A DNA stretch of 64,000 bases from Leptospira wolbachii serovar Codice str. CDC (GCF_000332515.2 NZ_AOGZ02000014.1:2434001-2498000); one strand, 5' to 3'; positions 18,070 through 28,096 are shown, counted from the stretch's first letter. Numbers and translations: made by a program. The notes: generated by a model not told the origin, from the sequence alone.

Positions 18070-19023
18070 TTGGGTAAAGAACTATTTACAATCGCTCGTA
18101 TCTTCGGAGCCTATTACGAAATTTATTCAGAAGGAACAAGTTATGCCCGAGCTGTTCTTAAGGGCAAACTCAGGTTAAAGGACTCTGGGGAGCGCCATCC
18201 CTTTGTTGTCGGAGACATGGTCTTGGCTGAAAAATCTTCAGGCGAAGAGTGGATTATTTCAGAACGAATGGAACGAAAGAATTACCTAACACGAAAAAGT
18301 GACCGCGGCGACAGTCATGTGTTATGTGCTAATTTAGACCAATTGGCCATCCTAGCTTCTTGTAAAGATCCTGAAACAAAACCTGGATTCATCGATCGGT
18401 TACTTGCCGCCGCTTACCATACCCAAATTCCCCCTCTTATTATTTTTACAAAAAAAGATCTTATCACCGAAGAAGAAATCGAAGAACGAGAAGTTTATTA
18501 CCGTGAGTTAGGTTATGAGGTTATGACTGTCTCACTTCTATCAGAAGAATCTATCCGACCTTTATGGGAAAGGATTCGTGGAAAACGAACCTTCCTCTGT
18601 GGAAATTCGGGAGTGGGCAAGTCTACACTCATGAATCATCTTCATAAGAAGACAGTGCAACGAACAAACTTGGTGAGTGGATCCACCAAAAAAGGAAAAC
18701 ACACAACCACTAATTCTTTTGCCTTGTTTTTAGAAGAAAATACGGTTCTTATCGATTCCCCAGGAGTCAAAGAGTGGGGCATCTTACATCTGACACCTGT
18801 TGAGCTTTGGGAAAGTTTTCCCGAATTAAGAAAGATTAAAGAAACATGTAAGGAAATTTATTGCTGTGAACTGGGTTCTGAATGTTCCATGCGTAAATAC
18901 CTAAACGAGTCCATGGATGAAACCAGAAAAAAGAGTCTAGAATCCATGATCGAGAGTCTAGAAAACCCTCATAGGGTGACCAGACGAGACCATTGGGCAA
19001 AAGCTGTCACAAAAAGACGCTAG
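18070..19023 (+). CDS. rsgA: Ribosome small-subunit-dependent GTPase A
   Basis: A 317-residue circularly permuted GTPase, with an N-terminal OB fold followed by FTKKDL (G4), GNSGVGKSTLMN (G1/P-loop, about residue 178), KKGKHTTT (G2) and DSPG (G3). RsgA removes assembly factors during late 30S maturation. The start is a TTG; a TGA at 18058 closes the frame just upstream, so no better start exists. The C-terminal zinc knuckle reads CKEIYCCELGSEC, in which the usual Cys-X-His third ligand is replaced by an adjacent Cys. Otherwise it is a standard member. Confidence 0.93.
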   Translation: MGKELFTIARIFGAYYEIYSEGTSYARAVLKGKLRLKDSGERHPFVVGDMVLAEKSSGEEWIISERMERKNYLTRKSDRGDSHVLCANLDQLAILASCKDPETKPGFIDRLLAAAYHTQIPPLIIFTKKDLITEEEIEEREVYYRELGYEVMTVSLLSEESIRPLWERIRGKRTFLCGNSGVGKSTLMNHLHKKTVQRTNLVSGSTKKGKHTTTNSFALFLEENTVLIDSPGVKEWGILHLTPVELWESFPELRKIKETCKEIYCCELGSECSMRKYLNESMDETRKKSLESMIESLENPHRVTRRDHWAKAVTKRR

Positions 19024-19032
19024 GGAAAAGAG

Positions 19033-19061
19033 TTGCCAAGCCCTCAGTTGTTATCTATGAT
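19033..19061 (+). promoter_or_regulatory. Sigma-70-type promoter of the FecR-PEGA-TPR operon
   Basis: TTGCCA (19033-19038) and TATGAT (19056-19061) are separated by exactly 17 bases and lie 27 bases before the ATG at 19089, with a strong GGAGGAAGG ribosome site between them. Both boxes match the consensus at five of six positions. Confidence 0.6.
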
Positions 19062-19088
19062 TAGAATGTTATTTCCGGAGGAAGGAAT

Positions 19089-20060
19089 ATGAAACGTGCA
19101 ATGATCAATCGGTTATCGGCATTGGGATTTGTGGCAATTTTTGCCATATTTTTCGCTGCGTGCCAAAAAGATTCCAAAGAGACTGTAACAAATGTTACAG
19201 ATAAGTCTCAACAAGAAAGTAACGTCGTTGTTGCCTTTGTAAAAGGTGATGTCGTTGTGATTCGCGAAAGTGGACAAGTGAAGCCTAATTTGGGCGATGT
19301 TTTAACTTCCAAAGATACTATCGTTACTGGCCAAAACGGTTCTGTAGAAATTCTTGTTGGTGAAGACGGAGTTCTCAAGTTGAACAAAAATACTTCTCTT
19401 AGTGTAAGCCAAGCGTTTGCTGCAAACGACGGTTCTCGTGCAACAGAAGTGAATATGCAATACGGAAAACTGGTGACTGTTCTTCGCAAAGAAAGAAAAA
19501 CAGAATCTTTCAGTGTAGTCACACCGACTTCCATTGCGGGGGTTCGTGGAACGATCTTCTTAACCAATGTGGAAAATCCATCGGCTAAAGGTGGAAACGT
19601 AGCTTGTGGTTCTGGAAACTGCGTAGTAAAATACACGGTCCTTGATGGTGCGGTTGCCATTCGCAAAGCAAACTCAGAAAACGAAATCGTTGTCGACAAA
19701 CAGAAAACAGCTGAAGTCGGAAATGATACTAAAATTTCTGATAAAATGATCAAACCAATGGACAAACAATCTTTATCAGAGATGAAAGAAATGTTGGCTT
19801 TTGAAAATACTAAGATGTTACAGTTTGAGTCTCTTGCAAACGAACTCCGAACTAACAACGAAGAACTTCAAAAATTAAACATTGGATCTTCTGTAGAAGA
19901 ATTGGAAAAAGCAGCAAAAAATCGTGAGATCACCAAATCGAAATCAGACGAAGTGATTACAACGGCTAAGTCCATCGAAGATTCTAAATACATCAAAAAA
20001 GATGTTCAGAAAGATTCCCTAAAATTAGCACCGAAAGAGAGTTTTGATAAGACGAAATGA
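19089..20060 (+). CDS. FecR-domain lipoprotein
   Basis: A 323-residue protein whose signal peptide ends at FFAAC (Cys25). Residues about 45-190 are a FecR-type beta-rich domain: GDVVVIRESG, a VLTSKDTIVTG block, GSVEILVGEDG, then TPTSIAGVRGT. This domain occurs in sigma-factor regulators but also in many exported spirochaete proteins with no sigma factor nearby, as here. The C-terminal 110 residues are Lys/Glu-rich helices. GGAGGAAGG precedes the ATG. It is first in a three-gene operon, with an ATGA overlap to the PEGA lipoprotein. A structural or envelope-sensing role is inferred. Confidence 0.85.
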   Translation: MKRAMINRLSALGFVAIFAIFFAACQKDSKETVTNVTDKSQQESNVVVAFVKGDVVVIRESGQVKPNLGDVLTSKDTIVTGQNGSVEILVGEDGVLKLNKNTSLSVSQAFAANDGSRATEVNMQYGKLVTVLRKERKTESFSVVTPTSIAGVRGTIFLTNVENPSAKGGNVACGSGNCVVKYTVLDGAVAIRKANSENEIVVDKQKTAEVGNDTKISDKMIKPMDKQSLSEMKEMLAFENTKMLQFESLANELRTNNEELQKLNIGSSVEELEKAAKNREITKSKSDEVITTAKSIEDSKYIKKDVQKDSLKLAPKESFDKTK

Positions 20061-21670
20061 GATATGTTTATTTACCGGTCCTTTGTTTTTTAGTCGGTTA
20101 TTGTTCTTCGGTCACAAAGATCGAGACTTTAAATCGAAGTTTTACAAAACCTAAGTTCATCACTCCAGAACCGGGTGAGTCGGAACCCCTTCCTTCGGGC
20201 AGAGATTACAAAGAACGACTGGTAAATAAATCCACTCCTCATTTTTCACTCCTCTGGAAACAGGTTCCAGAGGGGTTTTCTAAATCTGATTTATTGTTAC
20301 TCGAAGAGAAAGTCCTCTTCCCTCACAACAAACTTGGGTTATTTAAAAAAGCTCCAAAAGACCCAGATCCTAAATTTGCTGAAAGCGCCGACTTAGACTT
20401 GTTATTGGAACTCTCTCTCACTCGCACTGCCGAAAGACATTCAATTGAAGTACAATACAAAGATCCTGTTTTGTCACAAAACTTTGGAAAGGCGATCTTC
20501 GTTTACCAAGAGGAAAAAGAACCTGTTGTTAAATCTTTAAAATCATTTGATGTTTTCCATGGCAAAAGACAACTCCAACCGTTGACTGGAAGTGTTCCTG
20601 CTTACTTTGCAGAAATTTCTTCCCCATCGGATGATGAATTGCGTAATTATTTTACCTCCTCTTTACGAGGAAATGCTTCTGTGTTTTCGACTTCACCGGG
20701 AACCACCATTTACCTGGACGGTGTGGAAGTGGGCAAAGCTCCCTTACTTTCCTATCCCCTCATCAATGGAAAACATACTCTTTCCTTTGCAAAACCTGGC
20801 AAAGATCCCGTAAAACGAAATATCTTAATTCGTGCAGGGAAAACCACTCGTGTGTTCCAGGAATGGAATGACGATATTTCACAAGGAACCATTGTCATCT
20901 CTAGTTTTCCTGCAGGTCTTGATATCGTTGTGGATGGTCAGAAAAAAGGAAAAACACAATATGCGGAATCGGGTGTTCCTTACGGAAGTTATCCGATCCA
21001 ATTCATTCGTACTCAAAAAGATTCGCACTTTGAATATGCAAAAGCCGGAATCAAAATACGACCAAAACAAATCACGTCCATTGCTTTACCTATCTCGCTG
21101 GAAGACGGGGTTGGTTGGGAGGCAGAGGAATTTTGGAACCTAACTTCTGCTTCACCGAATTTTTCTGCCACATTCCCTGGCAAACTTACCTTTGCGAAAA
21201 ATAAAGACCTTCCTTCCGGCTGGTATGGAGTGTATTCCGAAGACCTCATTCCAGATTATATGGAAGCCGAACTAGTGTTAGATCTTGTGAAGGATTTGAA
21301 TGGGGCCGTTGGTCTTTCTTTTACTGATCACAACCAAAATGCCATTCTCATCTATGTCGACAAAACAGACTTCCATATCATCAAGTTTTCTTCTGAAGAG
21401 AAAGAAGCCCCTGTTCGTTCTTCATTTCGTTGGAACAAAGAAGATGAACTTAAAGGAAGAAGTATCAAACTTTCCACTGATATAGAAAAAAAGATGATCC
21501 GGTTGTCTTTGGGAAATAAAACTGTGGAAGAAATTCCATGGAACTTCGAAACTTTTTGGAATTTAGGAGTTTTGACTCCGCATAACGCACCGGTTACGGG
21601 CACACCTCTTCGAGGTTTAAAAATTCGATATCCTGATATGGTTAAGTTTGAGGAAAGGCTCCAAAAATGA
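20057..21670 (+). CDS. PEGA-domain lipoprotein
   Basis: A 537-residue protein with a signal peptide ending at LVGYC (Cys16). Two tandem PEGA-like beta domains are visible: STSPGTTIYLDGVEVGKAP... at about residues 213-260 and SSFPAGLDIVVDGQKKGKT... at about 278-330. The C-terminal 170 residues form a beta-rich region that includes a GLSFTDHNQNAILIY segment, possibly a jelly-roll. PEGA domains are common in surface and envelope proteins. The ATG overlaps the FecR stop as ATGA and its own stop overlaps the TPR gene the same way, so all three should be translated together. Confidence 0.83.
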   Translation: MRYVYLPVLCFLVGYCSSVTKIETLNRSFTKPKFITPEPGESEPLPSGRDYKERLVNKSTPHFSLLWKQVPEGFSKSDLLLLEEKVLFPHNKLGLFKKAPKDPDPKFAESADLDLLLELSLTRTAERHSIEVQYKDPVLSQNFGKAIFVYQEEKEPVVKSLKSFDVFHGKRQLQPLTGSVPAYFAEISSPSDDELRNYFTSSLRGNASVFSTSPGTTIYLDGVEVGKAPLLSYPLINGKHTLSFAKPGKDPVKRNILIRAGKTTRVFQEWNDDISQGTIVISSFPAGLDIVVDGQKKGKTQYAESGVPYGSYPIQFIRTQKDSHFEYAKAGIKIRPKQITSIALPISLEDGVGWEAEEFWNLTSASPNFSATFPGKLTFAKNKDLPSGWYGVYSEDLIPDYMEAELVLDLVKDLNGAVGLSFTDHNQNAILIYVDKTDFHIIKFSSEEKEAPVRSSFRWNKEDELKGRSIKLSTDIEKKMIRLSLGNKTVEEIPWNFETFWNLGVLTPHNAPVTGTPLRGLKIRYPDMVKFEERLQK

Positions 21671-24600
21671 GACAACTTAGTTTTTTAATCTTTACTGTCG
21701 TTCTTTTTATCGGCTGCCAATCTCGTGACTTCAAACCCGTTTCCGTAAAGGATTCCGTGGTGGAGAAATCCGATGTGTCGGATCGCCAAAAAATTGAAGA
21801 GGCAAGAGAACTTGTCGCAGAAGGAAGTAACGAATTCCAGAAAGGGAACATGGATGTTGCTTTAGAAAAAGCAAAGACTTCCATTAAAACTTTTGAGCTG
21901 ATTGATGGTTACTCTCTCCTTGGTTCTTCCTATTACCAGTTAGGTGATTATGAGAATGCAAAACTTGCTTATGAAAAAGGCAAAAACCTAGAACCAAAAA
22001 ATGAAAAACTACTCATTGGGCTTGGAACGGTTCAATCCACACTGGGTGAAAATGAAGAAGCACTTTCTACATACCAAACTCTTAGTCAATTAAAACCGGA
22101 AGAGACGATTTATACTTACAAAACAGGATTACTTTTAAAGAACTTGGGTCGTTACCAAGAAAGTCTTGTGGTTCTAAAACCTTTGGAAACAAAACCTGAG
22201 TTTCCTTATCCTATTGAATTGTTAAACCAATTAGGGGACCTCTGTTTAGAACTAAAAAGATATGAGGAAGCTGAAGCTTATTTTGCAAAAGCGGAGAAAC
22301 TCAATCCTGAATTAAAAACAGCCAAAGACGCCAAACTTTCTACAAAAATCGCATCTCTTATCCAACGCGGGAATGATTTTCTCGCCAAAAAGAATTATAC
22401 AGAAGCAACTTCGGAATTCAAAAAAGCCACTGAGTTACAACCACAAAATGGTTCCGTATGGTCTTTTCTTGGGAATGCTCAGTTACTAAATGGCAAACTG
22501 AAAGAAAGTGAAGAGAGTTTTAAAAAATCTATTTCTCTTTCTGACACAAATCCCAATGCCTATGTGGGCTTGTGCAATGTTTACATTCAAACTCACAATT
22601 ATTCTGATTGTTTAAAAACTTCCAAACAAGCTGGCGGGAAAATTCCAAAAAATGCAGAGATCCGCAACAAACAAGGGATATGTGAATGGAAATGGGGCGA
22701 AACCAAAAAGGCAACCCTTAGTTTCCAAGATGCATCTTCTTGGGATCCTAACTTCTTTGAACCAAAACTCAACTTAGCCTATGTGCTGATTGATTCGGGT
22801 CGTTTTGATGAAGCGCTGGATGTATTAAAAAAAGCAGAGTCGCATCCTAAGGCAAAAAAAGAAGAGATTCGCAAAGCAAAGATACTCGCAGAATCACAAA
22901 AGTTCATTGCTGATGGTGATTCTTTTCTCCGCCAAGGAAAACGCAAACAAGCTTTTGATGAATATGGCAAAGCCATGGGTGTGAACCCAGAAAACCCGGC
23001 AGCACAAAACGCCTTTGGTCGTGCTTACTTTGCTTTTGGGGAATACAAAAAAGCAGAATCCTCTTACTTGGAAGCCTACCGGATGGATGCCACAAACCCT
23101 GGTGCCTTACAAGGCCTTGCTCGTGTGTATGCCAAAACGGGTGAATCCAAAAAGGAAAAGGAATACATCAAAAAACTAGAAATTCTTTCTGCTACAGATC
23201 CTTTCAGTGCTATCACCTTGGGTCGGATTGCGGAAGATGCTAGCAAATGGGATGAAGCAGAATCCGTATACATGGGACTAAAGAAAAAATTCCCGAACAA
23301 TGATGCTGTGGATTACCGATTGGGAAGTTTGTATTACAAACGAGCTGTTGAGGAAAATTCTAAAGAAAACTATACTCGTGCCAATGAATTCATTCAAAAG
23401 TCCAAAAAGTATACGAAAGACATTCCAGAGCTGATTGAAACAGAAAAGACTGTAGCAGAGAACTCTCGTTTTGCGGAGATTTTGCCTTTTGTCAAAGAAG
23501 GAAACTCTTTATTCAATCGCAAAAAATACATTGAAGCGGTGACTCCTTACCAAAAGGCCTATGACCGAGTTCCCAAAGCTTCTCTTCTTGTAAAAATTGC
23601 AGAATGTTATATCGAAAAGGGTGAAGAAGAAAAAGGCCTTTCCATTTTGGAAAATGCCGTCCGCACCAACAAAGAAAATGCAATATCATTTAAGGAAGGG
23701 ATTTACTCTTTTTATTATAAAAAAGGCGAACTAAAAAGAGCCGAAGACGGATTCTACGATATCTTAAGAGAAAAACCAGATTCTTATTACGCCTACTATA
23801 TGTTAGGCCTTGTGACCATGAAACGTAAAAACTACGAAGCGTCCATTAATGAATTTGATCGTTCTATTTTGGTAAATCCGAATTTTGCTCCGAGTAACGT
23901 AGCCAAAGGTTTGGCATTTTATAAACTGGGCCAAATGGATAATGCCAAACGTGAGTTTGAAAAAGCGCGTGTGAAGGATTCAGAATTTGGACTTTCTTCT
24001 TACAACTTAGCCATTGCTTATTTCAATGAAGATTTGACCAAGGAATCAAAAACCATTTTGGAATCCATCCGCAAATCAGATCCTGATTTTATGGATGGTG
24101 AGATCCAATTAGCTTACATTTATTTCAAAGAAAACAAATTGGAAGAAGCAGAGAAGATCATTGATCGTGTTCTGAAAGAAGAACCTTCTGCGGAAGCAAT
24201 GTTTGCACAGTTTCGAATTTTAGATGCAAAACAAAAACAATCTCCTTCCGATAAAGTAAAAACCAAACGAAACCAAGTAAAAGAAAGAATTTTGCGTGAA
24301 TATGGGGAGACCAAATATGCTAGGCTCCTTCCTTCCGACGCATTAGATGATGAACCACTTCATGTGACGGATCTCAATCTTTCGGGAACTCCAGTTTCTA
24401 CACCAATTGTCTATCCCAACCGAATCATAGTCAATTATGGAACAGCTCTTGTTGGCTATGACAGAATCACCAAGGAACTTGTTTGGAAACAATACACTTC
24501 CACTCCTTATCAACTGTTAGTTGCCGGCAAAGAACTTGTGGGAATTTCCAATGATTCGGCGACAAAGATTTATCCTGAATCGGGAAAAACGAGTTTCAAA

Positions 24601-25266
24601 AAACAAATTCTTGTTGGCTGGAAAGTCAAGCAAGGTTCGGCCGAAGGGAATGGATTTTTACTTCTTTTGGAAAAAGAAAAAGGAAATGATCGGAAGATCG
24701 TTCGCACAAACCCCAATTTAGAAATTGAGGAAGAGTGGAATGGAAATGATTTTTTAAGTTTTTCTCATTCTGCCGAGGGAAAACTTTTTGTCCTTCGTGA
24801 TTTAAAGAAAGAATTCCAAATCCAAGTTTTTGCCATAGGTTCTGGTTCCAATTCCGATAAAGACAAAAAGGTATCGAATCCCGTTGTCAAAAAAGATACA
24901 AAGGAATCGGCTCAAATCCTAGGATGTTTGGAAGATTCTTGTTTGATTCAATTGGGAAATCAAATCTACCAAGGAACCGAAAAAGCAAAATTATATTCTT
25001 TGGGCAATACTGATACCATTCGCTCTGTTGTTAAAAATCCAGAGTCTTTACTTATCAATACGGAAGACACCGCCTATCTTTGGAAAGGTGGCTCTAAGTG
25101 GAAAGATTCCTATTCCATAGAAGGAGATTTTTATTATCCTTTAGATGGACTCGTGGTAGAAGGTAGAGCAAAAGAATTACTCTTAATCAAAGGCAGGGAG
25201 AAAACTCCTGTTCCGTGGAAAGGCGATCGAGATGGCCTCAGGATCAGTACCGTGACCGTTGATTAG
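21667..25266 (+). CDS. TPR-repeat lipoprotein with C-terminal propeller-like region
   Basis: A 1199-residue protein with a signal peptide ending at LFIGC (Cys17). Residues about 35-870 are a long run of tetratricopeptide repeats, roughly two dozen helical pairs with the A....G......A...Y..A....P pattern (for example YSLLGSSYYQLGDYENAKLAY). The last 320 residues switch to a beta pattern (NYGTALVGYDRITKELVWK, AYLWKGGSKWKDSYS) that suggests a PQQ-like propeller. TPR arrays act as protein-protein scaffolds. It is the third gene of the FecR-PEGA-TPR operon, and all three are probably lipid-anchored on the same membrane face. Confidence 0.83.
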   Translation: MRQLSFLIFTVVLFIGCQSRDFKPVSVKDSVVEKSDVSDRQKIEEARELVAEGSNEFQKGNMDVALEKAKTSIKTFELIDGYSLLGSSYYQLGDYENAKLAYEKGKNLEPKNEKLLIGLGTVQSTLGENEEALSTYQTLSQLKPEETIYTYKTGLLLKNLGRYQESLVVLKPLETKPEFPYPIELLNQLGDLCLELKRYEEAEAYFAKAEKLNPELKTAKDAKLSTKIASLIQRGNDFLAKKNYTEATSEFKKATELQPQNGSVWSFLGNAQLLNGKLKESEESFKKSISLSDTNPNAYVGLCNVYIQTHNYSDCLKTSKQAGGKIPKNAEIRNKQGICEWKWGETKKATLSFQDASSWDPNFFEPKLNLAYVLIDSGRFDEALDVLKKAESHPKAKKEEIRKAKILAESQKFIADGDSFLRQGKRKQAFDEYGKAMGVNPENPAAQNAFGRAYFAFGEYKKAESSYLEAYRMDATNPGALQGLARVYAKTGESKKEKEYIKKLEILSATDPFSAITLGRIAEDASKWDEAESVYMGLKKKFPNNDAVDYRLGSLYYKRAVEENSKENYTRANEFIQKSKKYTKDIPELIETEKTVAENSRFAEILPFVKEGNSLFNRKKYIEAVTPYQKAYDRVPKASLLVKIAECYIEKGEEEKGLSILENAVRTNKENAISFKEGIYSFYYKKGELKRAEDGFYDILREKPDSYYAYYMLGLVTMKRKNYEASINEFDRSILVNPNFAPSNVAKGLAFYKLGQMDNAKREFEKARVKDSEFGLSSYNLAIAYFNEDLTKESKTILESIRKSDPDFMDGEIQLAYIYFKENKLEEAEKIIDRVLKEEPSAEAMFAQFRILDAKQKQSPSDKVKTKRNQVKERILREYGETKYARLLPSDALDDEPLHVTDLNLSGTPVSTPIVYPNRIIVNYGTALVGYDRITKELVWKQYTSTPYQLLVAGKELVGISNDSATKIYPESGKTSFKKQILVGWKVKQGSAEGNGFLLLLEKEKGNDRKIVRTNPNLEIEEEWNGNDFLSFSHSAEGKLFVLRDLKKEFQIQVFAIGSGSNSDKDKKVSNPVVKKDTKESAQILGCLEDSCLIQLGNQIYQGTEKAKLYSLGNTDTIRSVVKNPESLLINTEDTAYLWKGGSKWKDSYSIEGDFYYPLDGLVVEGRAKELLLIKGREKTPVPWKGDRDGLRISTVTVD

Positions 25267-25333
25267 CTAAAAAGACGTTAGTGATCTTACTTTGTTTCTA
25301 AACTAAAGAACAAACTTTCTGATTTAGATTTTC

Positions 25334-25999
25334 TTACTTAGATTTGGTTCGGTTTAGATAATAAATTCGTTTCCCTTCATTTCTTTTTTCGGTCTCGAAA
25401 AAGGAAATAGGGAAACCCGGCCTTTCAAACTCGTATTCTTTCTCTTCCCAAACAAACTTTGGAAATTTTCGGAATAGGGAAATGGTTCGTCTTGCATAAG
25501 GGCCGTAGTCGGTTGCAAATAATAACTTCCCACCTGGTTTTAACAAATCATAAATTTGTTCGAGCATATCGGCTTGCATAAGCCTGTTTTTTCGGTGTTT
25601 TTTCTTTGGCCAAGGATCAGGGAAGTTGATGATAATTCTGTCAAAAATTTCTTTCTCGAGTAACTCATTAAAGAACCACTGGAAGTTAACGGTCATATAG
25701 CGGATATTTTCTAAACCCAGCATTTTTCGTTGTTTTTCGGTGTGGACAATTCGGTTCACCTTCTTTTCCATCAGTAGGTAACCTGTTTGGCGGTCTCTCG
25801 TAGCTAATTCGATGGCAACTTCACCCCAACCAGATCCAAGTTCTAAAACAAGGTTTTGGATCTCTTCCGGGAAAGATTTTTTTAGATCGATTTTTTTTCC
25901 CCGATCTTTAGGTTGCAGGAGGTAGTCTGATTGATAGGAAGTCTTGGTAGTAAACTTCCAAAGTTTTTCTTGGATTTCCGGGTTAACTAACAATTGCAT
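25334..25999 (-). CDS. trmB: tRNA (guanine-N7)-methyltransferase
   Basis: A 221-residue Rossmann methyltransferase. LELGSGWGEVAIELA binds S-adenosylmethionine, NFPDPWPKKKHRKNRL is the TrmB signature and GGKLLFATDYGPY follows. It methylates G46 in the tRNA variable loop. The ATG at 25999 is used because a longer frame would run into the divergent gene at 26042. The GGAAGG Shine-Dalgarno lies only one base before this ATG; the in-frame TTG two codons later has better spacing and may be the true start. Confidence 0.95.
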   Translation of the reverse strand: MQLLVNPEIQEKLWKFTTKTSYQSDYLLQPKDRGKKIDLKKSFPEEIQNLVLELGSGWGEVAIELATRDRQTGYLLMEKKVNRIVHTEKQRKMLGLENIRYMTVNFQWFFNELLEKEIFDRIIINFPDPWPKKKHRKNRLMQADMLEQIYDLLKPGGKLLFATDYGPYARRTISLFRKFPKFVWEEKEYEFERPGFPISFFETEKRNEGKRIYYLNRTKSK

Positions 26000-26041
26000 T
26001 CCTTCCGATGATGTATTGTCAGGATTTTTAAAAGGAACTAG

Positions 26042-26989
26042 ATGAAAATAACTCTTTTTGGTGTTCGAGGTTCTCTTCCCACACCGATTTCTAAACAGGA
26101 ACAACGGGAGAAAACTTTAAAGATTCTCCAAATGGCCAAAGAAGAGTGGCGAAAGGATCCCGCCGGATTCTCAGAAGAGGAATTTCTAAATCATTTGCCC
26201 ATCCCCCTTTCTCAAGATTTGGGTGGAAACACCACTTGTGTGTTCATTGAAGGAGACGGGGGAGAAAAAGTCATTTTAGATATGGGGACGGGGCTTCGTG
26301 TCCTTGGCAACCAAATGGCCCCGCAAGCATTTAGCGGAGAAGATATGGACATCCATATCCTTGTTTCCCATACTCATTGGGATCATATCCAAGGTTGGCC
26401 ATTTTTTAAACCAGGTTATTCTCCATCTTGCAATATTCACTTTTACTCATGTATTGAAAATTTAGAAGAAAGGCTAATCCGCCAACAACATCCTGAAAAT
26501 TTTCCAGTTTCTTTCCAACAAATGGCATCCAAGAAACAATTTCATCTTTGGAAAGAGTTCGAATCTTATATGTTAGGTGGACTAAAAATAATTCCTTTTG
26601 GCCTTCGCCATCCTGGGTCTTGTACGGGATACAGAATTCGAGAAGGAAATAAAATTTTCCTTTTTTGTACGGATGTGGAATATCGGGAAGAAGACCGCGA
26701 ACATCTGATCAAAATGAAACCTCAAATTGCGGGAGCCGATCTTATCATCATAGATGCACAGTATAGCACTGCTGAGGCGGAAAAAAAAATAGGTTGGGGT
26801 CATACTGCTGTAAGTAAAGCAGTAGAGTTTGCGGAAATGATGGAGATTCGTTCTGTTGTCCTTACTCACCATGAGCCGGACCATACAGATCATGAAGTGG
26901 CGCGTATTATTCTAGATGAAGCCAGGTTGATGAAACCGGGTGGAATGCAGATACATATTGCTCACGAAGGACAAAAGTTTATTCTTTAG
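26042..26989 (+). CDS. MBL-fold metallo-hydrolase
   Basis: A 315-residue metallo-beta-lactamase-fold protein. The N-terminal FGVRGSLPTP is typical of the PhnP/cyclic-phosphodiesterase-like branch. SHTHWDHIQG is the HXHXDH zinc motif, RHPGSCTGYRI supplies the next His, and LTHHEPDHTDHE the last ligands. A substrate such as a cyclic nucleotide or phosphodiester is likely from the family, but it cannot be fixed from sequence. An AAAGGAAC lies 6 bases before the ATG. It is divergent from trmB with only 42 bases between the starts. Confidence 0.85.
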   Translation: MKITLFGVRGSLPTPISKQEQREKTLKILQMAKEEWRKDPAGFSEEEFLNHLPIPLSQDLGGNTTCVFIEGDGGEKVILDMGTGLRVLGNQMAPQAFSGEDMDIHILVSHTHWDHIQGWPFFKPGYSPSCNIHFYSCIENLEERLIRQQHPENFPVSFQQMASKKQFHLWKEFESYMLGGLKIIPFGLRHPGSCTGYRIREGNKIFLFCTDVEYREEDREHLIKMKPQIAGADLIIIDAQYSTAEAEKKIGWGHTAVSKAVEFAEMMEIRSVVLTHHEPDHTDHEVARIILDEARLMKPGGMQIHIAHEGQKFIL

Positions 26990-27055
26990 AAAATCAAAAC
27001 CTTCTTGTATAGAACTAGAATCTAGATGGTTTGAATCCGATGATCTTTGTTTCAA

Positions 27056-28096
27056 TCATTCGTTGATTAGGTAATTGGAGTGGTATCCTTTTGCCTCACC
27101 TGACCATTCCGGACAATCTAGTTTTAGATCCGCATACCAATGGATTTGGTAAGGTTTGGCAAAGAATAGTTGGATAAAAAATCGTAAAAACGAGGAAATA
27201 TTTTCTAGTGCACTCATTGCAGCAATCGGCCGCACTCGTTTGACATATAGGGAACATTTTCCTTCGTTAAAATATAAAACTTCTGTTTTAGGAATCGTAT
27301 AACCAGAAGTAGGTTCTTTTTCCCAATCCAAAACTTCTGCTCGTTCTACGGTTCCTTCTAAAACCAAGTGTCCCGTTGGATCAAGGACTGCTACTCGACG
27401 AAAAAAAGCACCAGGGAAATCTGAATTTCCTACGAACCCACCTGTAAAAATTCTATGTCCATCTTTTGTAATCGACCTTACCAATTCCCATTTTTTGGAA
27501 TATTGGTACACTGCTTCGTTTGAGAGGATATGTTCCAATCCACCAACACCTTTGATCTCTTCTGTAATTTCTTTGTATCGAATGGTTCCTGTTACTTGGG
27601 AGAAGGAAAAGGGAATGTCGGCTTGGACAAATTTCCCTTCTTCTTTCAATGGATACCTTCCTTTGGAGATAGGAACAGAACCTCTCCTTGGTTTGTAGTC
27701 CAATTTTATTTCCCAGTCCCCATAGTTCATATAGAAGGAATAAATTCCGTTTTTATATTCCATCCAGTTCTCCCCACTTTTTTGGTAGAACTGGCCTTTT
27801 TTGGATTCATATTCATCAGCATCGAATTCGCGAGTGGAATAAAACACAGGTTGGTCTTTAGGTTTTAAGAGTAAAGATATACCATTGTTATGCGATCCTG
27901 GTCCAAAATTGCTAACAAGGAACGTGGCAAACAAATTGTATTTTTCATTACGGAAGGTAAAGTTCCAAGCTTGGAGATAACCTTCTTCGGGGAAATGTTG
28001 GGTTTTGAAATCTTGGGCGAGGAGGTTTTCTGTTGTTAGTAATGAAAAAAAAAGAAATAACCAAACGAATCGAAAGAATTGCCGAAACACCGGCAA
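27056..28096 (-). CDS. Secreted protein, possibly lipocalin-like (AttH/Svf1 type)
   Basis: A 346-residue protein with a signal peptide that fits cleavage after LLAQ (about residue 28). The chain is beta-rich with many aromatic residues. Features such as GRYPLKEEGKFVQADIPFSFSQVTG and KGVGGLEHILSN resemble the paired lipocalin-like barrels of AttH/CrtC/Svf1 proteins, which bind lipids or terpenoids. The likeness is weak. A hydrophobic stretch near residue 305 (ISSFLRFFIQLFFAK) is unusual for a soluble exported protein. It is convergent with the MBL-fold gene. Confidence 0.6.
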   Translation of the reverse strand: MPVFRQFFRFVWLFLFFSLLTTENLLAQDFKTQHFPEEGYLQAWNFTFRNEKYNLFATFLVSNFGPGSHNNGISLLLKPKDQPVFYSTREFDADEYESKKGQFYQKSGENWMEYKNGIYSFYMNYGDWEIKLDYKPRRGSVPISKGRYPLKEEGKFVQADIPFSFSQVTGTIRYKEITEEIKGVGGLEHILSNEAVYQYSKKWELVRSITKDGHRIFTGGFVGNSDFPGAFFRRVAVLDPTGHLVLEGTVERAEVLDWEKEPTSGYTIPKTEVLYFNEGKCSLYVKRVRPIAAMSALENISSFLRFFIQLFFAKPYQIHWYADLKLDCPEWSGEAKGYHSNYLINE

